DNA of 64,000 nt from Antrihabitans stalactiti (GTDB lineage Bacteria; Actinomycetota; Actinomycetes; Mycobacteriales; Mycobacteriaceae), in the NCBI RefSeq assembly GCF_012932915.1, contig NZ_VCQU01000016.1, positions 30,444 to 94,443 of the forward strand, read 5' to 3'. Below the pieces are notes generated by a model. That model was not told where the DNA came from, did not search any database, and was given only the letters and a program-made list of their open reading frames with translations. Made by a program: the position numbers and the translations under genes. This document shows, in pieces, positions 25,580-34,530 of this stretch (its first letter is position 1; every line of letters begins with the position of its first letter).

Positions 25580-25896
25580 TGTCTGTATTCCTCAGTACAG
25601 CAAACGATTTGTTGGCAGTCGCGTGGCATACCGGCGACACAATCTTGGCAGAGCCCGGAGTTCCGAACCCGCCGGCGAAAGATCTGCCGGGGGACCTCGG
25701 AACGACCTTGGATACCTGGCTCGGCTACGGCAAGACCATCTGCAACTACGCCGCCGCCGCGGGGATTCTCGCGATCGTCGTCATGCTTTTCGTCGGCGTC
25801 CGTGGCCGCTCGACGCTGGCCAAAGACGCGCTGACACACCTGCCGTGGGTGATCTTGGGTGAAGTCCTTCTCGTCAGCGGCGCCACGCTCTTCTGA
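25579..25896 (+). CDS. Small two-helix membrane protein, candidate pilin/VirB2-like subunit
   Basis: A 105-residue protein with two hydrophobic helices, at about residues 56-76 (CNYAAAAGILAIVVMLFVGV) and 88-105 (LPWVILGEVLLVSGATLF), joined by a short basic loop (RGRSTLAKDA). Size, the helical hairpin and the place just before VirB8-, VirB6- and VirB4-like genes are what one expects of a VirB2/TrbC-like or PrgI-like subunit, but no sequence signature proves it. AGGAGG lies upstream. It ends at the membrane helix without a tail. Confidence 0.6.
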   Translation: MSVFLSTANDLLAVAWHTGDTILAEPGVPNPPAKDLPGDLGTTLDTWLGYGKTICNYAAAAGILAIVVMLFVGVRGRSTLAKDALTHLPWVILGEVLLVSGATLF

Positions 25897-25940
25897 AACC
25901 CAATGCGTCCCGGCCTATTAGAGACAAGGAGACAAGAACG

Positions 25941-26702
25941 ATGGCACGTAACAAGCTGATCGACCCGGCGTACGCACACTCACGAGCATTGCCGCGTCCG
26001 GTCGGGGTTTGGGTTGCGGGCGTCGTGGCGGTGGTGGTCGTCATCGCCACACTCGTCGCACTCACATCCCGAGGTGGAGAACAGGAATCGGCCACCCCAC
26101 CGACCGACCCAGGTCCCACGAATGCGCAGAATCCAGCGATCCCCGCCCCTGATCCCAGCAAAGTCCACAAGCCAACGGATCCCGACTGGCTGACGGCCGC
26201 ACCCACGGGCTTGGTATGGCGCTCGGTCCCAAATGTGGTTCTACAGCTACCGTTTTCACCAGCGGATGGCCCGCTGAAGGTAGACGAAGCCAAGGGCACG
26301 GCGACCGGCTACAGCCACACCCCGCAAGGGGCAGTGATCGCCGCCGACCAGATCACCCGGCGCCTTGTGATGGACAGCACCAACTATACGAACGTCCTTG
26401 CAGCGACGACCGGACTTAGTGCAACGGCCCGAGCAAATCTCGAAAAGGTCCACGCAAACTCGGACGCACTGCGCCCACAACTCGGACCGGACACCCCGAA
26501 GCACTTCACGGCGTTCAAGGTCGTGTCCTATCTTCCCAACCAGGCGACCATCCAGTACGCATTCCCTGCGCCATTCGCGGGCTCGTTCAGTAGCAACCAA
26601 GTGACAGTCGTGTGGGCGGATAACGATTGGAAGGTCGCCGCGGAACCCACTGACAGCAAGGTGATCAACGATCTGAACGGTTTCACCCCGGTGGGGGGTT
26701 GA
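25941..26702 (+). CDS. VirB8-like single-pass membrane protein
   Basis: A 253-residue bitopic protein with a short cytoplasmic N-terminus, one membrane helix at about residues 21-44 (VGVWVAGVVAVVVVIATLVAL), a Pro-rich linker, and a C-terminal domain (AADQITRRLVMDSTNYTNVL ... QVTVVWADNDWKVAAEP). The final strands around VVWADNDWKV resemble the NTF2-like fold of VirB8/TcpC scaffold proteins, which hold type IV channels together. The RBS AAGGAG precedes the ATG at 25941. The next gene, VirB6-like, begins 8 bases later. Confidence 0.65.
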   Translation: MARNKLIDPAYAHSRALPRPVGVWVAGVVAVVVVIATLVALTSRGGEQESATPPTDPGPTNAQNPAIPAPDPSKVHKPTDPDWLTAAPTGLVWRSVPNVVLQLPFSPADGPLKVDEAKGTATGYSHTPQGAVIAADQITRRLVMDSTNYTNVLAATTGLSATARANLEKVHANSDALRPQLGPDTPKHFTAFKVVSYLPNQATIQYAFPAPFAGSFSSNQVTVVWADNDWKVAAEPTDSKVINDLNGFTPVGG

Positions 26703-26709
26703 TGCGGCG

Positions 26710-28158
26710 ATGGGATGGACTGATCAGATCGGTCCGGGCTGCATCGCGCTTCCGGTGCTCTGTTTGGGAGGTGCTGCCAAGGAAGCAGTGACCGATGTAG
26801 CCGACGGTTGGTTCGGCAAATTCTTGGGATGGCTGGGCAGTGCGGCAGGCGACATGCTGCAGAGCTCGATGACGTGGTGGGTGAACACCGATTCAGTGGA
26901 TGTGTCGCCGGCAACGGCGCTGGGGGAGGACCCAATCATCCTGGCGTGGATCGGGTTTCTCGTCGCGGCTGGCATCATCGTCGCTGCGACGACGATGGTG
27001 TACACGCGACGATCTAGGCCGTTTTTCGACCTGATCACTGGCGCGATCAAATGGATTCTGGTCTCTGGCATGGGGATCACCGTGCTCGGCCAGTTGTTGC
27101 ACGTCGCTGACGACACCGCGCAGGGTCTGGTGGACTCGGGGGCCAACGACTTCGGCCCGAACATGTCGAAGATGCTCGGGGCGGCGGTGGTGACGAATCC
27201 GGCAGCGCTTCTCCTGCTGACCCTTCTGTGCTGGGTCCTCGCATTCATCCAGTTCTTGTTCGGATTTCTGCGTCAAGCCGGAATTCTGGTGCTGGCAGCA
27301 ATGATCCCGATCGCCGCCGCCGGATACATCGGGCCGTTCGGCCGCCAGTGGTTCCCCCGGTTGGCGGGGTCTCTGGTCGCTCTTGCCTTCTACAAACCCC
27401 TTGCCGCCCTGATCTATTCGGTCGGGTTCAGGTTCATGGGCCAAGAGCAGTCACTGGCTGCGGTGATGACGGGTATGGCGGTGCTCGTCATCGGGGTTAT
27501 CGCGCTGCCGTCGATGATGGCGTTCTTCTCGTGGATGGGTCTCCAGACCGCTCCCGGCGTATCTTCAGGCACCGCGCTCGCTGGTGGTGTGGCCGGGTTT
27601 GCCCTCTCCGGCGAGATTTTCGATCGAGTCATGCCGTCGGGTGGTGGTTCGTCCTCGTCGTCAGGGTCGAGCCTGACCGCGGATCCGCTCGGGTCCTACA
27701 TGGAAAGCAACGGTCCCGGGACCGGTAATCCCGATCCGGGACGACCGGGAGAACTGGGTGCCGGACAGTCCCACAACGGGTTCCAGGCCGACGACGCTGG
27801 GGACGCCGACCAGTACGCCGCGCAGATGCCGCCGCAGCACCCCGATTCCACCGGCGGAGCGGGCGTCGGAACACCAGCCGCCGGAGACGGACTGATCGGT
27901 GCAGGGGTCGGCTCCGACACTGCCGCGTCATCGGCTGCAGCGACCGGAGCGAGCGGCACAGCGGCTGCAACAGGTGCAGGAACGTCTGCCAGCGCTGCCG
28001 GTGCCAGCGGCGCTGCAGCCGCAGGTGCCGGTGCTGCCACTGGCGGAATCGCCACGGCGGCTCTGCTCGCCAAAGACGTCGTGGACGGCGCGATCGACAA
28101 AGTGGAGGCAGCGACCGACGCAGCCGGCGCCGTCATGACCGGAGAGGACCCGACCTGA
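26710..28158 (+). CDS. VirB6/TrbL-like polytopic channel protein
   Basis: A 482-residue protein with about six hydrophobic helices between residues 75 and 300, including IILAWIGFLVAAGIIVAATT, ALLLLTLLCWVLAFIQFLF, GILVLAAMIPIAAAGYI and AVLVIGVIALPSMMAFFSW. About 180 residues of Gly/Ser/Ala-rich, low-complexity cytoplasmic or external tail follow (GGGSSSSSGSS, AGAGTSASAAGASGAAA). This is the usual plan of VirB6/TrbL proteins in Gram-positive type IV systems. It is joined to the SCO6880-like gene by TGATG. It would form the inner part of the DNA channel. Confidence 0.75.
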   Translation: MGWTDQIGPGCIALPVLCLGGAAKEAVTDVADGWFGKFLGWLGSAAGDMLQSSMTWWVNTDSVDVSPATALGEDPIILAWIGFLVAAGIIVAATTMVYTRRSRPFFDLITGAIKWILVSGMGITVLGQLLHVADDTAQGLVDSGANDFGPNMSKMLGAAVVTNPAALLLLTLLCWVLAFIQFLFGFLRQAGILVLAAMIPIAAAGYIGPFGRQWFPRLAGSLVALAFYKPLAALIYSVGFRFMGQEQSLAAVMTGMAVLVIGVIALPSMMAFFSWMGLQTAPGVSSGTALAGGVAGFALSGEIFDRVMPSGGGSSSSSGSSLTADPLGSYMESNGPGTGNPDPGRPGELGAGQSHNGFQADDAGDADQYAAQMPPQHPDSTGGAGVGTPAAGDGLIGAGVGSDTAASSAAATGASGTAAATGAGTSASAAGASGAAAAGAGAATGGIATAALLAKDVVDGAIDKVEAATDAAGAVMTGEDPT

Positions 28159-29660
28159 TGGCCAGCGCGCCATTGTTCGGCGGACTGCGCCAGGAGACCG
28201 GCTTTCGACTCGGCTCCTCGTGGTCACTGACACAGACAGCATTTGTTCTCGGCGCAGGGCTCGGGCTCTTGATCCTCGTGCAGTACTCCCTCGCGGCCGC
28301 AGGTGGATTGTTGGCGGTGTCGGTCCCAGTCATCGGACTGTGGGTGTTGCCGTTCGGCTCGGCGCGTCGCACGGTCGCGGCGCGGGTGGCGTGGCGGACA
28401 CGCGCGTGGTGGGCCGCCTACCGCAACACAGACGCCTATGCGGCGGCACCTCTGGCGCCCATCGATCGCGGAATGGATCTACCAGGAGTGTTGGGCCCGT
28501 TGCTGCTGCTGGACGCCGAGGATGGGCGCGGCGGCCGACAGGCGCTGATCTACAACCGGGCGACCGGGATCGTGTCAGCGATTCTCCGGGTCGCTCCGGT
28601 CGGGATCGCCTTGGCCGACCAGGTCGAAGCGAACAGTTGGGTAGCCAACTATGGCGGGATGCTCGCCGACCTCGGCTACAAGTCGTTCGTCGACGCCATC
28701 ATGTTCGTCACTGAGACGTCGCCGACCGGGGGAGTGAATCTTCGCTCCTATACCCAGTCGCGGATCGCCACCGATGCCCCTGCGGTATGTCGGGACACCC
28801 TCACCGAGTTGGTTCCTCGCGGTGCGTCGACCACCGCTGATGTGTCGGCGACTGTCACGATCAATTTCGATCCATCTCAGATGACTCCCGTGCCAACCGA
28901 TTTGAGCGATGCGGTCACCGAGGTGGTCCGGTGGTTGCCGACGTTCGAATCCGCGCTGTCGAACGCAGGTGCTCCGGTGCTGGCGCGTGCCACGCCGGGT
29001 TGGCTGATCCGCAGGGTCCGAGCCTGCTTCGACCCTGCGATCCGTACCGATATCACCGGTGACGAGGTCGAATCGGCCGATGAGATCGACGAGGTTGCGT
29101 CGTGGCGCGATGCGGGTCCGTTGCGGAGTGAACGCAGCGACGACGTGTATTGGACCGACTCCGGCTACCACGCGTCGTGGTGTTTCGAGGCACCGCCGTC
29201 GGGCACATTTAGACAAACGGTGCTGATGCCGATGCTCACACCGGGTCCCTACTATCGCCGGTTCGCCCTGGTCTATCGCCCGTACTCGGGGGAGCAGGCC
29301 GCCAAGGTCGTCGAAGACGAGGTGACCAGTGGGCGACTTCGCGCGATCTGGGCGCGCCAGACCAAGAAAGACGAGACCGAACGCGACCGGCGCGATCGGG
29401 CCAAGGCTGCCCAAGCGGCGAAGGAGGAAAGCCTCGGGGCAGGCGTCGGCCGACTCACCGCATATGTCACAACGACAGTGCGCCGGCGCGAGAACCTCGA
29501 CGCGGCGTGCGCGAACGTGGAGCAGCGGATCTCGACAAGCAAGCTGCGCTTCAGGCGTGCCTCCGGAGCACAGGAAGCAGTGTTCGCGGTATCGCTGCCG
29601 CTCGGTGTGGACCCGACCAAGTCGCTATCGCGCCGCGCGAGCGACCGTTGGGACGGGTAG
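28158..29660 (+). CDS. SCO6880-family type IV secretion protein
   Basis: A 500-residue protein with an N-terminal membrane hairpin at about residues 24-70 (SLTQTAFVLGAGLGLLILVQ, LLAVSVPVIGLWVLPF) and a large cytoplasmic part containing ALIYNRATGIVSAILRV and YYRRFALVYRPYSGEQAA. This is the layout of the actinobacterial SCO6880 family, which combines a PrgI/VirB3-like membrane part with a domain like the N-terminal half of VirB4. The ATPase half is encoded by the next gene, 7 bases further. Together they correspond to a split VirB3/VirB4. Confidence 0.8.
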   Translation: MASAPLFGGLRQETGFRLGSSWSLTQTAFVLGAGLGLLILVQYSLAAAGGLLAVSVPVIGLWVLPFGSARRTVAARVAWRTRAWWAAYRNTDAYAAAPLAPIDRGMDLPGVLGPLLLLDAEDGRGGRQALIYNRATGIVSAILRVAPVGIALADQVEANSWVANYGGMLADLGYKSFVDAIMFVTETSPTGGVNLRSYTQSRIATDAPAVCRDTLTELVPRGASTTADVSATVTINFDPSQMTPVPTDLSDAVTEVVRWLPTFESALSNAGAPVLARATPGWLIRRVRACFDPAIRTDITGDEVESADEIDEVASWRDAGPLRSERSDDVYWTDSGYHASWCFEAPPSGTFRQTVLMPMLTPGPYYRRFALVYRPYSGEQAAKVVEDEVTSGRLRAIWARQTKKDETERDRRDRAKAAQAAKEESLGAGVGRLTAYVTTTVRRRENLDAACANVEQRISTSKLRFRRASGAQEAVFAVSLPLGVDPTKSLSRRASDRWDG

Positions 29661-29666
29661 GTCCTC

Positions 29667-31307
29667 ATGCTGTTCGTTGATCCGAGTCCGGCGGTCGTCG
29701 CCGGGGCTGATGATCCGGAGGAACGGAAAACTGTTAAGACTGTGCATGCTTCGGCGCCATGGGTCGAGCGGGCACTGTCGAAAGTTGGGCTGACACCGGC
29801 CTACCGGCGAGTCGAGTCGGCGACTGAGCGCCGGGTCGCTCGCCGTGGCGGGCTGGCCTTCGAGCTCCCCACCGGACACGACCCGTCGGCTCCGGTGCCG
29901 TCATCGCGCGGGGTCGATGCGCCATTCGCCGGGTACACCCCGAACGTCGAGTCGGGCGTGTTGTGGCAAGGCACCACGACGCAGGTGGCTGGGTTTTATC
30001 CGTTCGCGGCGGCGTCGGGTGCGCAGGTCGTCGGGGTACCGATCGGTCGGCACCTGCACACCGCCGAGCCGATCGGCCTCGACCCTGCGCAGTGGCTCAA
30101 GGACGGTCTAGTCACCAACACCGGGATCTGGGTGCAGCTGCAGCCCGGTGCCGGGAAGTCCGCGATCATGAAACGGCTCGGGCTTGGCTTGGTCGGGTTC
30201 GGGTTCATGATGTGCGTTCCCGGTGACCTCAAGGACGAATACACCCCGCTGGTGAATGCCATGGGCGGGCAGGTGTTCCGGATCGGACGCGGGTTGCATT
30301 GTGTGAACCCACTCGATGTCGGTCCGATGCGCGACGCCATTGCGGCTGCGGTCGGCGGGGAGAAAGAGCGGCTGCTATCTGTCGCGCGCGCTCGTCGGGT
30401 CGCGCTGCTCGAAGCGTTGCTGCTCATCGCGGGCCGGTCTGCGCTGAGTGCAACTGAACTGTTGGTGCTCGAACTCGCAATCGATCTGGCTAACGACGCG
30501 ACGGCCGGAGACCCCACCATCCCCGATGTCGTCGACGTGCTGACCGCGGCGCCGGCGGTGTTGTGCGACGTGGTAGTCGCCGACGATCCCCGCGACTTCC
30601 TGCGTCAGACGCGAGAGATGCGGAATGCGTTGGGCCGCTTGGTGGGCCGCGGCCTGCTCGGCGGAATGTTCGACCGCAAGTCAAGCTTCGCGATCCCCGG
30701 CAATACTCCCGCTTTGTCACTGTCTTTGAGTGCGTTGGAGAAGGAGCCCGACGACGTCATGGCTGCCGCCATGCTCTGCGCATGGGCGTGGACCGCGGCC
30801 GTCGTCGAGGGCCAACACACCGCAGGACGACGTCGCAACATTTACCTTCCGCAGGATGAACTGTGGCGCGGATTGCGAGTCGCGCCCGGCCTTGTTGAGG
30901 CCGGCGACCGGGTGACTCGGTTGGGCCGCTACGACGGGATCGTGTCAGCGCAGTCGACTCACTCGCTGTTGGATGCCGAAGCGCTGCCCACACCGGAGGA
31001 CCGCGCCAAGGCGAAAGGTCTTGCAGCGCGCAGCGGAATCAAGATCATCGGTGCCCTGGACCACGAAGAAGTCGGTCGCCTCGACAAAATCGTGCCCTTC
31101 ACAGATCGTGAACGGGCGTTGGTGACGTCCTGGTCGGCGCCGCCGGGCTGGACTCGCGGGCTGGTCCATCCGGGACGCGGAAAGTACCTAATCAAATCTG
31201 GACCCCGGATGGGGTTGCCGGTGGTGCTCGAACTCACTGCCCGCGAACGCGTCCTATATGACACCGACAACGCATTCGCCGGTGTCGAATCGAGCATCCT
31301 ACGATAA
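29667..31307 (+). CDS. VirB4-like conjugation ATPase
   Basis: A 546-residue cytoplasmic ATPase. Walker A is LQPGAGKSAIM near residues 156-166 and Walker B is IYLPQDELWRG near 391-401, with Asp-Glu intact. Further VirB4-type elements include GDLKDEYTPLVNAMGGQVFR and GRYDGIVSAQSTHSLL. The N-terminal VirB4 domain is supplied by the preceding SCO6880-like protein. It powers channel assembly or substrate movement, in partnership with the VirD4-like protein at 3776. It is the last gene of the 14-kb operon. No terminator is obvious in the first bases after the stop. Confidence 0.85.
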   Translation: MLFVDPSPAVVAGADDPEERKTVKTVHASAPWVERALSKVGLTPAYRRVESATERRVARRGGLAFELPTGHDPSAPVPSSRGVDAPFAGYTPNVESGVLWQGTTTQVAGFYPFAAASGAQVVGVPIGRHLHTAEPIGLDPAQWLKDGLVTNTGIWVQLQPGAGKSAIMKRLGLGLVGFGFMMCVPGDLKDEYTPLVNAMGGQVFRIGRGLHCVNPLDVGPMRDAIAAAVGGEKERLLSVARARRVALLEALLLIAGRSALSATELLVLELAIDLANDATAGDPTIPDVVDVLTAAPAVLCDVVVADDPRDFLRQTREMRNALGRLVGRGLLGGMFDRKSSFAIPGNTPALSLSLSALEKEPDDVMAAAMLCAWAWTAAVVEGQHTAGRRRNIYLPQDELWRGLRVAPGLVEAGDRVTRLGRYDGIVSAQSTHSLLDAEALPTPEDRAKAKGLAARSGIKIIGALDHEEVGRLDKIVPFTDRERALVTSWSAPPGWTRGLVHPGRGKYLIKSGPRMGLPVVLELTARERVLYDTDNAFAGVESSILR

Positions 31308-31636
31308 CCAATCGCGGGGTCCCGTCCAATCATGATTTGAACCTCGAACCCGCTGAGCGGGAATCCAAGTGCTGTACTGTTCGTTGATTCGGTAATTGTT
31401 CTGTCTGCCTTGTGTTTTGGCAATCCAAGTCCGGTGAAGATCGACTGCCACGACCACACCTCGAGTTTTTCTCGACGTACTGGTCCATGCTGTTCGGAAC
31501 GGGTTGAGTGTGCTGACGTCCGCAAGTCGAGCGCCGCTCGCCCATTCTCGCGACGGGATACCCCATGGGGTACTTGCATACCCCGGTAGGTATATGCGAT
31601 TGTAAGGAAAGCTGATCGCGTCCCAGGAGGTTCTCC
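31308..31636. promoter_or_regulatory. Control region of the sulfur island with two ATACCC-type operators
   Basis: This 329-base gap holds a perfect 14-bp palindrome, TACCCCATGGGGTA, at 31559-31572 and an interrupted one, ATACCCCGGTAGGTAT, at 31578-31593. Both look like operators of the CsoR/CstR family, which bind C-run/G-run palindromes with TA flanks. They precede the Cys-rich gene and the MMPL gene. CAGGAGG at 31624-31630 is the RBS of the small gene. I see no gene in the rest. Confidence 0.6.
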
Positions 31637-31804
31637 GTGTGCTATCCCGTTGCCTGTGCCGACTGCGGCAAAATTACCTGGGATGGGTGCGGGCTCCACG
31701 TGAGCAGCGTGATGAACTCGGTTGACCCCGCGGATCGATGCGGTTGCGCGCCCGCGGAGGAGTCGCCGCCACGGCGGGGAATTCGATCGCTCTTCAAGCG
31801 CTGA
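31637..31804 (+). CDS. 55-residue Cys-rich 'MCYP' protein, putative zinc binder
   Basis: A small gene that would be missed by length cutoffs. From GTG at 31637, behind a strong CAGGAGG, it encodes MCYPVACADCGKITWDGCG, then H at residue 21 and a second cluster RCGCAP, ending in a basic tail. CxxC, CG and CxC clusters with a His suggest a zinc-knuckle. I recall near-identical N-termini (MCYPV-C-x-CGK-TW-GCG) in many actinobacterial small proteins of unknown function. It lies directly downstream of two CsoR-type palindromes and upstream of the MMPL gene, so it is probably coregulated with the sulfur island. Confidence 0.75.
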   Translation: MCYPVACADCGKITWDGCGLHVSSVMNSVDPADRCGCAPAEESPPRRGIRSLFKR

Positions 31805-31841
31805 AAATTGCGCTCAGGAGTGGCTTTCTGCGCCGCAAATA

Positions 31842-31857
31842 ATACCCCTACCCGTAT
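31842..31857 (+). promoter_or_regulatory. Third ATACCC-type operator, upstream of the MMPL gene
   Basis: ATACCCCTACCCGTAT lies directly before AGGAGG (31858-31863), the RBS of the MMPL gene. The outer six bases on each side are nearly symmetric, as in CsoR/CstR binding sites. It probably lets the repressor encoded at 35389 block the downstream genes. Confidence 0.5.
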
Positions 31858-31868
31858 AGGAGGTTGTC

Positions 31869-34033
31869 ATGGGATTGCCTGACACCGCACCGCCCCGCAC
31901 CACGCCGGACCAGGCTGTCTCCGGACCATCTTCGGCGGGCCCGCTCGGGCAGATTGGGTTCGGTGATGGTTGCGCGTCGCCGGTGGGTCTTTGGGGTGTG
32001 GGTGGCGCTGCTGATCGTGCTCGGCGCACTTGCCCCCTCGGTGTTTTCCTCGTTGGCAGGTGCAGGGTGGCAGGCGAACGGGTCGGAATCGGTGCAGGTC
32101 CGTGAGCTGGCTCAGCAACATTTCGGTGGAAACTCTTCGGCCGCAGTCCAAGTCGTGGTGCACTCCGACACTGCGGTCATCACTGACCCGACGATGCAGC
32201 AGACTCTGCTCGATGTCGGCGGTGTTTTTGCCGGCGACTCCCGGTTCGGCACCGTTGTCCCGCCGCAGCCGGGAATGACGATCAGCGCCGACGGTCATAC
32301 CGGCCTTCTTATCGCGGGCGCGAATGCGAGTACCGACGAGATGGTCGCAGCGGTCGACGAACTCAAAGATGAGCTGACCGCTCTGTCCAACGACACCGTG
32401 CAGGTCTACCCGACCGGCTCCTCTGCGCTGTGGTCGGACTTCAACAAAGCCAATCATGACGCGATGATCAAGGCCGAATTGTTCTCCTGGCCAGTGACAT
32501 TGGCGATCATGGTGTTGGCATTCGGCTCGCTGGTTGCCGCCGGATTGCCGTTGCTGCTGACCGTGGCCGGGCTCGTCGCATCGGCAGGCGGTCTGGTGCT
32601 GCTCAACGGCGTGACACCGATCTCGGTGTGGGCGATGAACTTCGCGATGATGTTCGCGCTCGCGCTCGGTATCGACTACGCCCTGTTCATCGTCTCCCGG
32701 TTCCGCGACGCGCTGCGTCGCGGCGACCCTCCTTCGGCCGTGTCCGAGACCATGGACACCGCGGGTAAAGCTGTTGTGTTGTCCGGTCTCACTGTCCTGG
32801 TGAGCCTCTCGGCCGTCCTTCTGGTCCCGGCACCGGCGGTACGGACGATGGCTGTCGGAATCATGTTCGCCGTGTTCTTCGTCTTGCTCGCGACGATGAC
32901 CCTGCTACCGGCAGTCCTCGGTGCGCTCGGCCCGAAGGTCAACGCGGGATCGCTTCCCTACGCCAAACGCCAAGAACACCGCTCCCCGCTGTTCGCTGCG
33001 TGGGGTGAGCTGCTGCACAAACATCCGTGGCCGTTCACGGTTGCGGCTGTCGGAATCCTTGTCGCCCTTGCCTTGCCGGTGTTCGGGTTGAAGGTGGCGA
33101 TGCCCTCGATCACCGTCGTTCCCGCGGACGCCGCCGTCCGGCAGGGCTACGACCTGGTGCAAGCCCAGTTCGGCGACGGTGCGCCCGGCGCATTGCAGAT
33201 CGTCGTTCCCAGCGGGGACCGGGATGTCAGCGCTGCGGCGGCGCGGGGCGTCGACGGGATCGAGATGGTCTCCCCACCCCAATCCGCCGGCGACGGGTCG
33301 GACTACGCTCTGCTGCAAGCTATTCCGCGGGTCGATCCGTCCGATGAGGCGATGGCCACCATCCTGCGCGATCTGCGAGCGCAATTGCCCGACAGTGCGC
33401 TGGTGGGCGGTGCACCGGCCGAAAACCTGGACCTGCAGCAGGCGTTGAACGACTACCTTCCGCTCGTTGTCGCCATCATTCTGGTCCTCGGTTTCCTGCT
33501 GCTGCTCGTCGCGCTGCAGGCTCCGCTGATCGCGGTTATCGGCACCCTGGTCAGCCTGCTCTCGTCGGCTGCCGCGTTCGGCGTCGCGAAGTTGATCTTC
33601 CAGGACGGGCACGGCGCTTCGCTGCTCGGTTTCGCACCTCAAGGTTTTCTCGACGGCTGGGGTCCGGTGTTCTTCTTCGCAATGATCTTTGCGATCGCCA
33701 TGGACTACACCGTCTTCCTGCTGGCGACAGCCAAAGAGCACTACGAACACTCCCACGACCCGAAGACCGCGCAAATCGACGGCATGGCGCATTCGGGCCG
33801 AGTCATCTTCGCCGCCGCCGCGGTCATGGTCGCGGTGTTCTTCACCTTCGCTCTCGCCGACCCGCTCCCACCGAAGGAAATGGGCATCATTCTCGGCGGT
33901 CGCTGTCCTGCTCGACGCCCTCCTGATCCGGCTCGTGTTGTTGCCGGCCCTGCTTCGACTGGCCGGACACGCCGCGTGGTGGTCACCCGCCTGGCTGCAG
34001 AAAGCCCTTCCATCGATCACGTTCTCGCACTGA
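31869..34033 (+). CDS. MMPL-family RND transporter, apparently frameshifted at both ends
   Basis: An RND permease of about 720 residues with two MMPL repeats: a helix after ARRRWVFGVWVALLIVLGAL, a helix bundle with NFAMMFALALGIDYALFIVS, and a second bundle with FFFAMIFAIAMDYTVFLLAT. The reading frame changes twice. The RBS-backed ATG at 31869 opens a frame (MGLPDTAPPRTTPDQAVSGP) that must shift by one near 31945-31960 to reach the body. Near 33895-33900 an extra G moves the end out of frame, although the next frame continues the expected helix (VAVLLDALLIRLVLLPALL) to a stop at 34033. Without the correction, the body frame runs to 34071. Either a recent pseudogene or sequence errors. Substrate unknown; the neighbours suggest sulfur species. 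Confidence 0.75.
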
Positions 34034-34067
34034 GAAACCCACGGCATCACGACAGAACAGGAAGTAT

Positions 34068-34490
34068 GTGAACATCGCCATCAGCACGACCCTCGAGGAC
34101 ATCGATTTCGACGACGCGGTCGAAAAAACGAAAGCAGCGCTGTCCGAGCAAGGATTCGGGGTCCTCACCGAGATCGACGTCCAAGCCACAATGCAAGAAA
34201 AACTCGGCGAGCAGATGGAGCGCTACCTCATCCTGGGCGCATGTAATCCGACGCTTGCGCATCGAGCGGTCGGGGTGATGCGGCAGATCGGTCTGCTCCT
34301 GCCGTGCAACGTCGTTGTGCGCGCCGACATGTCGAGCCCGGAGTCGGCAGCGGTGATTGTCGAAGCGATGAACCCGCAGATCATGGTCGAGGTCACCGGC
34401 GAACATGCACTCGAAGACGTCGCGGGCGAGGCGGCGGTCAAACTTCGCGCCGCCATCGCGGCCCTCGGCGGCCGCCCTACGAGCGATTGA
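34068..34490 (+). CDS. DUF302 family protein
   Basis: A 140-residue protein with the DUF302 hallmark ILGACNPTLAHRAV followed by GLLLPCNVVVR at about residues 55-86. Two conserved cysteines lie in those motifs. DUF302 proteins often sit beside sulfur-oxidation, DsrE or rhodanese genes and may bind a sulfur or redox ligand; the activity is not established. The start is GTG at 34068. It lies in the persulfide island between the MMPL and TauE-like genes, probably as one transcript. Confidence 0.85.
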   Translation: MNIAISTTLEDIDFDDAVEKTKAALSEQGFGVLTEIDVQATMQEKLGEQMERYLILGACNPTLAHRAVGVMRQIGLLLPCNVVVRADMSSPESAAVIVEAMNPQIMVEVTGEHALEDVAGEAAVKLRAAIAALGGRPTSD

Positions 34491-34530
34491 TCCCAGTGCG
34501 TTCGACAGTGGTGCTTCCGGTGCCAGCGCG

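Noticed and set aside
31869..32105. A separate short gene starting at the ATG behind AGGAGG
   Set aside because: Its second half is a shadow of the MMPL body; a frameshifted MMPL N-terminus explains it better.
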